Shown here: positions 9,578-18,058 of the stretch, in pieces
Layout: the number at the start of each line of letters is the position of its first letter
How positions within the stretch are numbered: position 1 is the stretch's first letter
Source of the DNA: a virus
Strand: one strand, 5' to 3'
Virus record (IMG/VR): IMGVR_UViG_3300020469_000011
Span: 82,511 to 146,510 of that record
Length of the DNA stretch: 64,000 nucleotides
Program-made: the position numbers and the translations under genes
The notes under the pieces: generated by a model
Told to the model about the DNA's origin: nothing
Database searches by the model: none
Seen by the model: the letters and a program-made list of their open reading frames with translations, nothing else

Positions 9578-9844
9578 ATGAAACATTATGAACAAATTGA
9601 TAACATAAGAACTATACATAATGATATAGAACACTTTGTTTGGCACAGAGATAAATACGATAGAGAAATTAATATTATCTCTGGTGAAAATTGGTTTTTA
9701 CAAATAGAACATGAATTGCCTAAAAGAATGAATGTTAGTCAGTGTATGTTTATTAAAAAAGAAGTCTGGCATCGTATCTTTTGTACGAGTGAAGACTTAG
9801 ACAATGACTTGGTTATTGTCATTAAAGAACTTATAAAAGAATAG
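9578..9844 (+). CDS. Small hypothetical protein
   Basis: An 88-residue charged protein with no signal or membrane segment (N-terminus MKHYEQIDNIRTIHND). It lies 15 bases after the preceding gene and 4 bases before the first capsid-targeting-type gene. I do not recognise it. Confidence 0.55.
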   Translation: MKHYEQIDNIRTIHNDIEHFVWHRDKYDREINIISGENWFLQIEHELPKRMNVSQCMFIKKEVWHRIFCTSEDLDNDLVIVIKELIKE

Positions 9845-9848
9845 AAAA

Positions 9849-10664
9849 ATGTTATCTTTTAATCAGTATCTTACCGAAAAGAAAAAGAAAAAGCCTTGTT
9901 GGGATGGTTATAAACAAGTTGGCATGAAGATGAAGAACGGAAAAAAAGTTCCAAATTGTGTACCTGTCAATGAAGATTTTGATGTTGACCCAAATGATAA
10001 ATTAAAACCAGTACCCACTGTAGAAGAGATTACTAAAAAACATAATGTATCTACAGAAGAAGTTGAAAAGCAAATTAAAAAAGGTACTGATATAGAGAAA
10101 GAGCATACAGAAGATACCGATACTGCTAAACAAATTGCACATGCACATATAGATGAAGCATTAGACTACTATGAAAAATTAGCTGATTGTGTTGAAGAAG
10201 AGTTTTTAGATGAAATGTATACTAAGCCTGGATTAAGAGAAAAAATTAAAAATAGAATTAAGGCGGGTAGTAAAGGTGGTAAACCAGGACAATGGTCAGC
10301 CAGAAAGTCTCAGATGCTTGTACAGCAGTATGAAAAAGAAGGTGGTGGTTATAAATCTAAAGGAAGGTCAAAGAAGCAGAGAAACCTATCTAGATGGTCT
10401 AAAACAGATTGGAAAACGCATGACGATAAGCCATCAATACAGGGACAAAAACATGATGAAGTTGATGCATATCTTCCTAAAGCAGCAATTGCACACATGA
10501 AAAGAAAAGATAAAGAGAACGATACGAATTTATATTCTAAAATGACAAGTCAAAAAAGAAAAGCGGCTAAATCAAATGATCAACATGCCGATTATTCTGA
10601 TGATGTAAAGAAAGCAAGAAAAGCAGCAATCAAACATGCACATAGAAGTGTTAAGGGTAAGTAA
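9849..10664 (+). CDS. Basic protein with capsid-targeting-like N-terminus
   Basis: The 271-residue product begins MLSFNQYLTE followed by five consecutive Lys-rich residues. This matches the short N-terminal capsid-targeting peptide pattern of T4 internal head proteins (hydrophobic/aromatic residues ending in [LI]-x-E). The middle has acidic helical segments (residues 60-130). The C-terminal third is very basic and carries 'AGSKGGKPGQWSARKSQML' (about 139-157) and 'KKARKAAIKHAHRSVKGK', a repeat-like DNA-binding composition. It overlaps the next gene at TAATG and starts a run of three such genes. It is probably packaged with DNA and cut after the Glu by a gp21-type protease. The function after injection is unknown. 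Confidence 0.65.
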   Translation: MLSFNQYLTEKKKKKPCWDGYKQVGMKMKNGKKVPNCVPVNEDFDVDPNDKLKPVPTVEEITKKHNVSTEEVEKQIKKGTDIEKEHTEDTDTAKQIAHAHIDEALDYYEKLADCVEEEFLDEMYTKPGLREKIKNRIKAGSKGGKPGQWSARKSQMLVQQYEKEGGGYKSKGRSKKQRNLSRWSKTDWKTHDDKPSIQGQKHDEVDAYLPKAAIAHMKRKDKENDTNLYSKMTSQKRKAAKSNDQHADYSDDVKKARKAAIKHAHRSVKGK

Positions 10665-11911
10665 TGAAATCATTCAATCAATTTATAACTGAAAACAAAA
10701 TTTTAAATGAAGGTGGTAACGCACCATTTATTAATCGTGAAACTGGAGAAAAATTGGGCGATGCTCAAAAAATAGATTTAAATAAGGTAAACAGAACTAA
10801 ATTAGCTAAAAGTTTACAGCTATTGTTTGCTCAGTTAAATAAGCTTTATGAAAAGAAACATGGTGAAAAATTATGGAATGATTTTAGTGTAATAGAAACG
10901 GGTCATGCATTCAATGGTTCTTCTGAACATTTCTTTAATAAAAATATATCTGATGCTAAATTTAAAAAACACAAGCCAATGGTAGGTGATATAGATGTAA
11001 CTATACATAATGATGAAAAAGTAAAAATTCAAAAATTAAAACCTTTGTTCGATTTACTTTCTGAATTGGAAAACAAAAAAATAACAAATGAATTTGTATA
11101 CAAAGGACAAAATAAGAAGCAACAGCAAGGACATCAGATTAATGCTATCTTTCAATTTCAGAATCCAAAGATAAATGTACAAGTTGACTTTGAAGGTGTT
11201 CACTATACAGAAGATCATAAACCTACACCATTTGCAAAGTTTGCACACAATTCATCTTGGGATGATATTGAACAAGGAATGAAAGGTGTTGGTCATAAAC
11301 TGTTAATTCAGAATTTAGCAAGAGCATTATCAGAGATGAAAGATGTTGTAGTGTTAACTAAAACTTCTCCATCCGAACCACCAGAGGAGGTTAAAGTTTC
11401 TAAAGCAGCATCTTCAGATGCACCCACTAATTTAGCTTTCAGTGTTGATTTAGGAATAAGAGAAAAGTATGCTCCTGCTGTTGATTCAAAAGGCAAGCAA
11501 GTCTATGTCAATGGCAAGCCAGCATTTCGAGAATTGAAAACAGGAGACAGTAAGTATCACAAAGACATTGATGTGATTTACACAATGATCTTTAAGAAGA
11601 AACCTTCAGAGGATGGCGAGGATTTGAAAAAGTTTCACAGTTTCACTGGAACGTTGGAATTGCTCGAGTCGCATAAGGTAGAAGATGATGTCATTCGCAC
11701 CATGTTCAAGTCACTGATAGAAAAAAGTCTATTTGGTAAAAATGCACAAGGTTTTGAAAAAAATAATCCAGAAGGTGACAAAAAAATTAAAATGTTGATT
11801 GTAGATATGTTAGTTAAAAAGTTTCCATATCTAAATCCTATCTTAAATGGATATGAAGAAGAAATAAAAACCTATTATAATAATTATAAAAAGGTAAAGG
11901 TTGACGCATGA
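10664..11911 (+). CDS. Nucleotidyltransferase-fold protein with capsid-targeting-like N-terminus
   Basis: The 415-residue product begins MKSFNQFITENKILNEGG. This holds a targeting-like peptide and an excellent gp21-type cleavage site (LNE|GG). Residues about 80-110 contain 'GHAFNGSSEHFFN' and then 'MVGDIDVTIH', the G-S-x(n)-D-x-D layout of polymerase-beta-type nucleotidyltransferases. A possible third acidic residue is in 'NVQVDFEG' near 165. The start overlaps the previous stop (TAATG) and the stop overlaps the next start, which carries a ligase-like enzyme. Together these suggest a packaged RNA or nucleotide repair/modification pair. The substrate cannot be told from the sequence. Confidence 0.65.
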   Translation: MKSFNQFITENKILNEGGNAPFINRETGEKLGDAQKIDLNKVNRTKLAKSLQLLFAQLNKLYEKKHGEKLWNDFSVIETGHAFNGSSEHFFNKNISDAKFKKHKPMVGDIDVTIHNDEKVKIQKLKPLFDLLSELENKKITNEFVYKGQNKKQQQGHQINAIFQFQNPKINVQVDFEGVHYTEDHKPTPFAKFAHNSSWDDIEQGMKGVGHKLLIQNLARALSEMKDVVVLTKTSPSEPPEEVKVSKAASSDAPTNLAFSVDLGIREKYAPAVDSKGKQVYVNGKPAFRELKTGDSKYHKDIDVIYTMIFKKKPSEDGEDLKKFHSFTGTLELLESHKVEDDVIRTMFKSLIEKSLFGKNAQGFEKNNPEGDKKIKMLIVDMLVKKFPYLNPILNGYEEEIKTYYNNYKKVKVDA

Positions 11912-13521
11912 TGTCTTTTAAAACATTTTCCCTTAGAGAAAATTATATTATTGAAGCCGCAGGTAATGCAATGCTTGATGTATCTATTACAAATGCAGAT
12001 AAAGCCTTCAAAAATAAAACAAAATTCTTTTACTATGTTGGAGATGATGAAAAATTATTAAGTGAAAAGGAATACTCAATAGAAGAAAAATATGACGGCG
12101 TGAAGCTTACCTTATTTCGTAATGGAAAAGATTTTGATTCTAAAAACTTTGAAAATAATTGGGTTATAGCCTACAAAAATAGAAAATTACATCCAAGTGA
12201 ATTTAAATCTACGTCTGCTGCAAATGTAAAACAAAAAGGTATTGGTGTTTCTCAGTATAAAATTATTGCAGATCATTTGAAAAAAATACATAAGAGTTTA
12301 GATTCAATACCAAAGAATACAGAATTTTTTGTTGAATTTTTAATGCAAAAATCTACCTTAACTAGAACATATGAAAATAAACATGGTGTTGTGTTAATAG
12401 GATATTCACATAATGCTAAAGTAGATCAAGAAGACGATTTTCGTTTCTATACAAAAGAAACTAAATTAAATCAAAGTTTAAATCAAGAATATGCTAAGTT
12501 ACTGAAATTAGATCTACCTCAAATATTATTTGAAGGAGGTGTTGGTTCTTTTGAAAATTTGAAAGAAGGTGCTTTAGATGATGAACTTAAAAAACTTCTA
12601 AGGAAAAATAAAACCAAAATTCAAGAATTTTACAAGTATAAAAAATGGGATGACTTATATGAATTAATCAAAACTATTTTTCTAGATGTGTCAAGTTTTT
12701 ATGGTGGTGTGATGGAAGGAGTTGTACTAAAAGATATTAAACAAAAAACAATGTACAAATTTCTCCAAACAGACCAACATGATAAAGAGTTTCGTCAGAA
12801 GATAAAACAACAATATAAAATGGATGAAGATAAAGAAAAGGAATATTATAAAACTCTAGATAAACTTGCTAAAGATATTTTGAGTAAATTAGATTTGAGC
12901 AAAGAACACTCTGAAATAATGAGTGATTTATCAACTGCTGTTTACAAGAAAAAATTACCAAGAAATTTACATACCAAGAGAAACGATCATCAAATAAAAG
13001 AAGATCTTCATTTAAAAGTAAAAGATGCATTTGAAAAAATGCTTAAAGGTTGGGGTGGTGTAGTAGGTAAATTTAGAATTGTTACTAAAGAACATGTAAA
13101 CATGATAGACTATGCTCTTAAAAAATACAAAGGTGTTTCTGTAATGCTTGTTGCAGGCTCTAGAGATATTATGTTAGTTCAAGAGAATATGAAAATTTTT
13201 AAAGAAATATTTAAAGACAAACCGGCAGAATTTTTTATAGCTAAGACCGGAAACATAATAAGATTAGAGCAACTTACTAGAAATCCTATTGTTGCTTATG
13301 TAGCTGGACCAGATAGAAAAGAAGATTATCAAAAACAAATTGAGGGTGCTAATAGCGATGCAGTTGTAGATGTTTATGATGGAGGAAAAAGAGATGAAAT
13401 TTCTGCATCAAAAGCAGAAGAAGCTTTGATGGCAAATGATGTACAATCATTAAGAAAAATTGTACATCCAGTTGCTCTTAAAAATATTGATAAATGGGAA
13501 AAATATTACAGTAAATTTTAA
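11908..13521 (+). CDS. Ligase-like adenylyltransferase fused to NMNAT/cytidylyltransferase-like domain, targeting-like N-terminus
   Basis: The 537-residue product starts MMSFKTFSLRENYIIEAAGN; IIE|AA fits a gp21 cleavage site. The N-terminal half has covalent nucleotidyltransferase motifs: motif I 'EEKYDGVKLTLFR' (Lys about 57), a motif III-like 'EFFVEFLMQ' (about 137), motif IV 'MEGVVLKD' (about 268) and motif V 'MYKFLQ' (about 279). The C-terminal third (about 380-510) looks like the HIGH/NMNAT superfamily: 'GKFRIVTKEHVNMIDYAL', 'VAGSRD', then 'ISASKAEEAL', which corresponds to the usual ISSTxIR motif. The HxGH motif is degenerate (TKEH). This combination suits RNA end-joining or NAD-linked chemistry. 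The fusion is unusual. Confidence 0.7.
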   Translation: MMSFKTFSLRENYIIEAAGNAMLDVSITNADKAFKNKTKFFYYVGDDEKLLSEKEYSIEEKYDGVKLTLFRNGKDFDSKNFENNWVIAYKNRKLHPSEFKSTSAANVKQKGIGVSQYKIIADHLKKIHKSLDSIPKNTEFFVEFLMQKSTLTRTYENKHGVVLIGYSHNAKVDQEDDFRFYTKETKLNQSLNQEYAKLLKLDLPQILFEGGVGSFENLKEGALDDELKKLLRKNKTKIQEFYKYKKWDDLYELIKTIFLDVSSFYGGVMEGVVLKDIKQKTMYKFLQTDQHDKEFRQKIKQQYKMDEDKEKEYYKTLDKLAKDILSKLDLSKEHSEIMSDLSTAVYKKKLPRNLHTKRNDHQIKEDLHLKVKDAFEKMLKGWGGVVGKFRIVTKEHVNMIDYALKKYKGVSVMLVAGSRDIMLVQENMKIFKEIFKDKPAEFFIAKTGNIIRLEQLTRNPIVAYVAGPDRKEDYQKQIEGANSDAVVDVYDGGKRDEISASKAEEALMANDVQSLRKIVHPVALKNIDKWEKYYSKF

Positions 13522-13835
13522 TCAACTTGAGAAATTAATATATCATAATCCATAGTAATTTCAAATTGAAAGTTTTCATAAAAATTAAATTGTATAATTC
13601 CATCATCTAACTTCATGAGAAATAGAAAAGTATATTTGTTGAAATAAGTTCTTCTGTTTTCGCTTGCATATTTAAAAAAGTATTCATCAAATTCTGAATT
13701 GTCTATGCTATCGTAACCTTTCATTCTTATAACATTATCTTGATTAAAATATACATGAATTTCATTATCAACAAAATCTATCACATTAGCATTAGAAAAA
13801 TTAAATAGATGTTTATCAGATTCAACTAAAATCAT
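13518..13835 (-). CDS. Small hypothetical protein (late-type promoter)
   Basis: The 105-residue protein is rich in Phe, Tyr and Asp (for example 'FDEYFFKYASENRRTYFN') and looks like a beta-rich soluble domain. It runs convergent to the ligase-like gene and overlaps it by 4 bases. A GGAGAAACC ribosome site precedes the ATG. A perfect TATAAATA sits on its strand about 60 bases upstream. I do not recognise the family. Confidence 0.6.
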   Translation of the reverse strand: MILVESDKHLFNFSNANVIDFVDNEIHVYFNQDNVIRMKGYDSIDNSEFDEYFFKYASENRRTYFNKYTFLFLMKLDDGIIQFNFYENFQFEITMDYDILISQVD

Positions 13836-13895
13836 AATGGTTTCTCCTCAACATGAGTAAAGTCAATTAAAAATTAATAACTAAATATAGTTAAG

Positions 13896-13903
13896 TATTT
13901 ATA
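13896..13903 (-). promoter_or_regulatory. T4-type late promoter box TATAAATA (minus strand)
   Basis: A perfect TATAAATA on the minus strand, 60 bases before the ATG of the 105-residue gene. It lies in a short intergenic gap, which makes a chance hit less likely than inside a gene. Confidence 0.45.
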
Positions 13904-13929
13904 TTCAAAAAATGAGGAAATAAAGATAT

Positions 13930-14763
13930 ATGGCAAGACTACAATCTATTCAAAAACCTACCACCCTGCTTACTTTAAAGTTCTCAAAAACAGAAGCAAA
14001 TGCATTTTCAGGTGCTGCCGGTGAAATTATATTAATTACAATAAATGGTATCATTCAAGGTGATGTTAGAATTTCAACAGGAAATCCTAACTATACGATG
14101 CCAGTATATCCTATAGGTTCTCTCGTTTATTACGCCGGACAGACTCCTCCAAATGGATATTTATTCTGCAATGGAGCAACAGTATCAAGTAGTCTATATC
14201 CAGAATTGTATAGTAAAATAGGAACAACTTGGGGAGGAGATAGTACAAATTTTGCTTTACCCAATTTTACAACAGATGGTGGAAGATTTATTAGAAATTT
14301 AAATCAACAAGGTGTTGGTAATTCAACATTTCCAGATTATTACTATACAAGTTATGATGATTATGGGACGTATAATAGATTTACTGCCAATCTACAGTTA
14401 GTAAATAGAACATTCGGACAGTTTCAATCTGATGCATATGGATATCATTCTCATGGCAAACCATCAAATTCAGAATATGCAGGAGATCATAGTCACAATT
14501 ACTATGGGTCTAGAAATGCAACAAATGGTGTGCAATTAGGTAGTGACACTGCTGGAGTTAATGGATATAGAGGAGTGTTTGGATATGGGTCTGCAGCAAC
14601 AACAGTTTCTTCCGGATATCATGTACATTATGGATGGTTGGGGTATGGACCAAATCAAAGTTCAACTTTACATAATACTGTTGATGCTGCTAATAGTTCT
14701 TTAAATAATCAAGGTGAGACAAGACCTGTAAATCATCCACTAATGTTCTGTATAAAATACTAA
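13930..14763 (+). CDS. Tail fibre with phage tail collar domain, copy 1
   Basis: The 277-residue protein has a tail collar domain at about 60-125: 'PIGSLVYYAG...PPNGYLFCNGATV', 'YPELYSKIGTTWGG', 'FALPNFTTDGGRFIRN'. This is the fold of the T4 gp12 short fibre and similar collars. The C-terminal half is Gly/Ser/Tyr-rich with H-x-H motifs (YHSHGK, DHSHNY, YHVHYG), like the metal-coordinating shafts of T4 fibre tips, and it ends in the conserved ..FCIKY. It is the first of three tandem paralogues with gaps of 2 to 13 bases. ACTAAATA, 43 bases upstream, may be its late promoter. Role: receptor contact at the baseplate or fibre tip. Confidence 0.8.
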   Translation: MARLQSIQKPTTLLTLKFSKTEANAFSGAAGEIILITINGIIQGDVRISTGNPNYTMPVYPIGSLVYYAGQTPPNGYLFCNGATVSSSLYPELYSKIGTTWGGDSTNFALPNFTTDGGRFIRNLNQQGVGNSTFPDYYYTSYDDYGTYNRFTANLQLVNRTFGQFQSDAYGYHSHGKPSNSEYAGDHSHNYYGSRNATNGVQLGSDTAGVNGYRGVFGYGSAATTVSSGYHVHYGWLGYGPNQSSTLHNTVDAANSSLNNQGETRPVNHPLMFCIKY

Positions 14764-14776
14764 AGGATTATATAAA

Positions 14777-15595
14777 ATGCCGCTACAAGGAATTAGTTCT
14801 GGAGTTTTTAAATTTTCAACTACTACTCAAAATAGAGCAAGAACTTCCATACCAGGAACGATGGCTATTTCTGTAGATGATAATAATACTATAACAGGTG
14901 ATTTTAGAGTTCATGACGGACTTACTCCTGGAGGTATTTCAAATCCACCTCCTGGTACTGTCTCGCATATAATCTCAAAATATGATAGTAATTTTACAGA
15001 TAATATTTCAGAACCAGATGGTTGGTTTTTCTGTGATGGTAGAGAAGTTGTGATAGCAGAATATAATGCATTATATCAAGCGATTGGTACACATTGGAAT
15101 GAAGGAACCGTAACAAGTGGTTCATATAAAATACCTGATCTTAGAAATCATTATATAAGATGTACTACAGGCGCTGTTGGTCTTTCACAAAAACAAGATA
15201 GTGTTATTGAAAAACATTCTCATTGGATGTTATGGGATGGAGCAGGAAGTCATACTCATACATATACACCATATCAAGATGGTAATTATGCACCTAATGT
15301 GTATGCTTTATATATTAGACATACTAATGATGTTTCCGGATCAGATTCAGGTTATTATGATAATACTGGTATAAAGAATCAACCAGTATATAATACACCG
15401 GGAGCATATACATATCATTGGGGAGGCAGCTATGGAGGTCCTGGACCAACTTATATTACAATGGGCTATGGTTCATCTTTACCTGCTAATGGTAGTAGTG
15501 CTCTTGAACACCATCATCAAGTCTCTCTTACTAATGCAGGTAGTTCTGAAGTAGATTTATATCATGTTAAATTATCAACATTTATAAAGTATTAA
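14777..15595 (+). CDS. Tail fibre with phage tail collar domain, copy 2
   Basis: A 272-residue paralogue of the preceding gene. The collar domain lies at about 55-135 ('EPDGWFFCDGREV', 'YNALYQAIGTHW', 'YKIPDLRNHYIRCT'). The C-terminal region has H-x-H motifs (KHSHWM, SHTHTY, EHHHQV) and ends ..LSTFIKY. An AAAGGATT element precedes the start. It differs from copy 1 in the tip region, as expected if the copies bind different receptors or form a heteromeric fibre. Confidence 0.8.
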   Translation: MPLQGISSGVFKFSTTTQNRARTSIPGTMAISVDDNNTITGDFRVHDGLTPGGISNPPPGTVSHIISKYDSNFTDNISEPDGWFFCDGREVVIAEYNALYQAIGTHWNEGTVTSGSYKIPDLRNHYIRCTTGAVGLSQKQDSVIEKHSHWMLWDGAGSHTHTYTPYQDGNYAPNVYALYIRHTNDVSGSDSGYYDNTGIKNQPVYNTPGAYTYHWGGSYGGPGPTYITMGYGSSLPANGSSALEHHHQVSLTNAGSSEVDLYHVKLSTFIKY

Positions 15596-15597
15596 AA

Positions 15598-16857
15598 ATG
15601 GCAGACAATTATTTTTCGAATAGAATATCAATAGATGAAAGAAAACTTGATGTAAATGATGATTCTTCAAATTTTGACATCACTTCTAGTAATTATAGTA
15701 CATTTATCGGTGACGTAGGAATACAAAGATTAAAAGGATTAGCTGTTACTAAACTAGATGTTAATACATTACCCACCGATGGTAATGATACATTTCCTAC
15801 AAACAAAGGAACTTTCGCTGTTTTAGAATCTGGAAATAATAATTATACAGGTCAAATAAGAATTCTAGATGGTGGTGTAACAAGAACTGGTAAACCTGTT
15901 CCTCATGTTGGGACTTTAGGCTATTTTGCGTACAATGGTATTCCAGATGGTTGGTTAGAATGTAATGGAGCATTTATATTATATGCAAAAAATGCAGGAT
16001 CTGGAACTTTTAAAGATACTGAATTTACTGAACTATACAATGTTCTTAATACATGGACAAGTGCAAATTCTGACACTGCAGTTACCACACAACCTATCTC
16101 TACAGGAAATGCTTTTAAGTTACCTGATTTTAGGGGATTTTTTATCAGATGTTCGAATACTGGAGAAGTACCACAAACAAAATACAACACTAGTAATTAT
16201 AAAAATCATTCTCACAATGGAGCTTCTCTTTATAGTAGTCATTCTGGAGGAAGTCCTGAAGTTGGAACTTACGGTTTTGCTAGATTTGCTTTCTCAGGAG
16301 ATCATGGAAGTGATCAAGATTATAGTAATCCGATGAATGGGATGGATGGTTATGAATATAATTATTATCATTTAAATGCTGAAAGAGGTTCTTGGTCTGG
16401 TAGATATAATTATTCTTATTCACATCAGTATGGTTGGGCCCAAACTTACACTTATTCAGGCTGGCAAGGCGACATATATACTCACGGAACAGGTGGCGGC
16501 CGTGCTGGTGGTACATATGGTTCTAATCCAGAAAATATATACTCATTTGATAGGCATTTACATCCTCAGATGAGAACATGGCAAAGAAATAGTGATTACG
16601 GACCCTTGCATGGATATACATCTAATCCATTTCAAGGTGCAGAAAATTATCAAGGCTGGTGGTATTGGCCTGCTCATATTGCACTTTCAAATGCTGGAAC
16701 TCCCGCAGGCTCAGAACTATTAAATTCTGGTTATGATGGAGATAGGACATCAACTGCGGGTAGTCACCGACATGGAATTAATGTAGGACCTAGTTACAGA
16801 GGTGAAACTGAAACAAGAGCAACTAATATTGCTTTGAAAATTTGTATAAAATACTGA
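15598..16857 (+). CDS. Tail fibre with phage tail collar domain, copy 3
   Basis: The 419-residue copy is the longest of the three. The collar domain lies at about 100-195 ('GIPDGWLECNGAF', 'FTELYNVLNTW', 'FKLPDFRGFFIRCS'). It is followed by a long Tyr/Gly/Ser-rich tip with H-x-H elements (NHSHNG, SHRHGI) and the shared C-terminus ..LKICIKY. It begins 2 bases after the stop of copy 2. The N-terminal 95 residues are unique and may be the attachment module. Confidence 0.8.
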   Translation: MADNYFSNRISIDERKLDVNDDSSNFDITSSNYSTFIGDVGIQRLKGLAVTKLDVNTLPTDGNDTFPTNKGTFAVLESGNNNYTGQIRILDGGVTRTGKPVPHVGTLGYFAYNGIPDGWLECNGAFILYAKNAGSGTFKDTEFTELYNVLNTWTSANSDTAVTTQPISTGNAFKLPDFRGFFIRCSNTGEVPQTKYNTSNYKNHSHNGASLYSSHSGGSPEVGTYGFARFAFSGDHGSDQDYSNPMNGMDGYEYNYYHLNAERGSWSGRYNYSYSHQYGWAQTYTYSGWQGDIYTHGTGGGRAGGTYGSNPENIYSFDRHLHPQMRTWQRNSDYGPLHGYTSNPFQGAENYQGWWYWPAHIALSNAGTPAGSELLNSGYDGDRTSTAGSHRHGINVGPSYRGETETRATNIALKICIKY

Positions 16858-16869
16858 TAAAGGAATTTA

Positions 16870-17385
16870 ATGGAAACTGTAAATCATAAAGATGTATGTA
16901 TTTTAGATGAAAATAATTATTTTTTAAGACAAGTTAGAATTTTTAGAGATCCAAGAGACCCTGAAAACTTTTTATATCCACCTAACGCACATGAAATTGA
17001 TCCTCCAGAAGTGCATTTACTTGAATCTGGTCATTTGGCTTTATGGAATACAGAAGATTCCGTTTGGGTATATGAACATCCAGAACCAGAAAGTAATAGT
17101 CAACCTCCGGTAGATCCAATGTATGCTTTAAGAGTTTCTAGGGACTATAGGTTACACAAATCTGATATTCATGTTTTACAATGTTATGAAAATGGTGAAC
17201 CTGTTAGTGAGGCTGTAAAAAAATATAGAATAGAATTAAGAGACATTCCAAATAAAATAGCAGATGGTACATATTCAGAACCAATAGTAAATCCTGATCC
17301 AGAACCAGATGCAAGATTTAAAGAGCCTTCAGGTTTAATTATTTTTGAAAATTGGCCTGAAATTCCAAAGGAAATGCTAGAATGA
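16870..17385 (+). CDS. Fibre-associated / assembly-type protein
   Basis: The 171-residue protein follows the fibre genes by 12 bases and has an AAAGGAATTT ribosome site. It has a short beta-rich N-terminal domain (CILDENNYFLRQVRIF), a Trp-containing 'ALWNTEDSVWVYEHPEPE' segment (about 57-74) and a helical middle, a layout typical of tail-fibre assembly chaperones. The assignment is by layout and position. It overlaps the next gene by 4 bases. Confidence 0.5.
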   Translation: METVNHKDVCILDENNYFLRQVRIFRDPRDPENFLYPPNAHEIDPPEVHLLESGHLALWNTEDSVWVYEHPEPESNSQPPVDPMYALRVSRDYRLHKSDIHVLQCYENGEPVSEAVKKYRIELRDIPNKIADGTYSEPIVNPDPEPDARFKEPSGLIIFENWPEIPKEMLE

Positions 17386-17897
17386 CCACTCAACATTGTA
17401 TCTTAAATTCAAATAATAAATTTGTTGATGTTGTAAGTGAAGAAGATTCTTCACAATACACAACAGTTTTAGCTATACCCCCAACTTTAAAAGAAAATTT
17501 TGAAGCTACTTGGGATGATGGTACATGGATAGTAAGAAGAATACGTGCAAATACTACTCAAGAAATATCTAATATAGAATATACTGAAGACAATAAAATT
17601 GAAAACACTTTTTATAATCATACTACCGTTCAATACTTGGAAGAGCAACTGAATATATTGCGTGTAAAAATGGCAATTGATTATGAAAAAAATGGTGAAG
17701 TCTTAAAAAAACATACTGATTATGAAAACGTATTAAATAGTTACATTGAAACATGTTCTAATGTTGTTTTAAAAGAAGAAGATATCTATATTGAAGAAGA
17801 GTTTCCTGATCCAGAAGATGAACAAAAAACGGTAATTAATAAAATTTTAAATTATAAAAATTATTTTAGAAACCTTGAGGATTTAGCAGATTTTTAA
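17382..17897 (+). CDS. Fibre-associated / assembly-type protein, second copy
   Basis: The 171-residue protein has the same layout as its upstream neighbour: an N-terminal 'CILNSNNKFVDVV' strand, 'WDDGTWIVRRI' (about 45-55), a coiled-coil-like helix at 80-115 and an acidic C-terminus. The N-terminal 'CIL(D/N)xNN' opening is shared by both, so they are probably distant paralogues. Start and stop overlap ATGA-style. It is probably a chaperone or minor virion part. This is the last gene before the early promoter at 17.9 kb. Confidence 0.5.
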   Translation: MTTQHCILNSNNKFVDVVSEEDSSQYTTVLAIPPTLKENFEATWDDGTWIVRRIRANTTQEISNIEYTEDNKIENTFYNHTTVQYLEEQLNILRVKMAIDYEKNGEVLKKHTDYENVLNSYIETCSNVVLKEEDIYIEEEFPDPEDEQKTVINKILNYKNYFRNLEDLADF

Positions 17898-17898
17898 C

Positions 17899-17927
17899 TT
17901 GACTTTTTTATCTGTATCTGTTATACT
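17899..17927 (+). promoter_or_regulatory. Sigma70-type promoter (TTGACT-N17-TATACT)
   Basis: TTGACT at 17899-17904 and TATACT at 17922-17927 with a 17-base spacer. It directs transcription into the hsp20 leader and shares the ACTTGAC context with the other early promoters. Confidence 0.75.
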
Positions 17928-17965
17928 AACGTAAAAGTCAACTAAATAGTTTTGAGGAAGTAAAG

Positions 17966-18046
17966 ATGCTTTCTCATTATAAGCAGTCGCTCATTTTGAG
18001 GTCTGCGATATATAGCAACGCACGTTGCTTAATATTACTCGCTTAA
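17966..18046 (+). CDS. 26-residue leader ORF upstream of hsp20
   Basis: An ATG at 17966, preceded by a GAGGAA ribosome-site-like element, opens a 26-codon frame (MLSHYKQSL..., C-terminus ..CLILLA). It ends with TAA at 18044-18046. The stop codon lies in the loop of the hairpin that covers the hsp20 ribosome site, so translation of this leader would open the hairpin. It may be a regulatory leader peptide rather than a functional protein. Confidence 0.4.
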   Translation: MLSHYKQSLILRSAIYSNARCLILLA

Positions 18047-18053
18047 TAAGGAG
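18038..18053 (+). promoter_or_regulatory. ROSE-like RNA thermometer over the hsp20 Shine-Dalgarno
   Basis: CTCGCT (18038-18043) can pair with the Shine-Dalgarno bases AGGAG (18049-18053) across a TAATA loop with the G at 18041 bulged. This is the U-Y-G-C-U/AGGA arrangement with bulged G that defines ROSE heat sensors upstream of alphaproteobacterial small heat-shock genes. An additional hairpin lies just upstream (AGCAAC / GTTGCT, about 18013-18029). Confidence 0.55.
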
Positions 18054-18058
18054 GCTAT

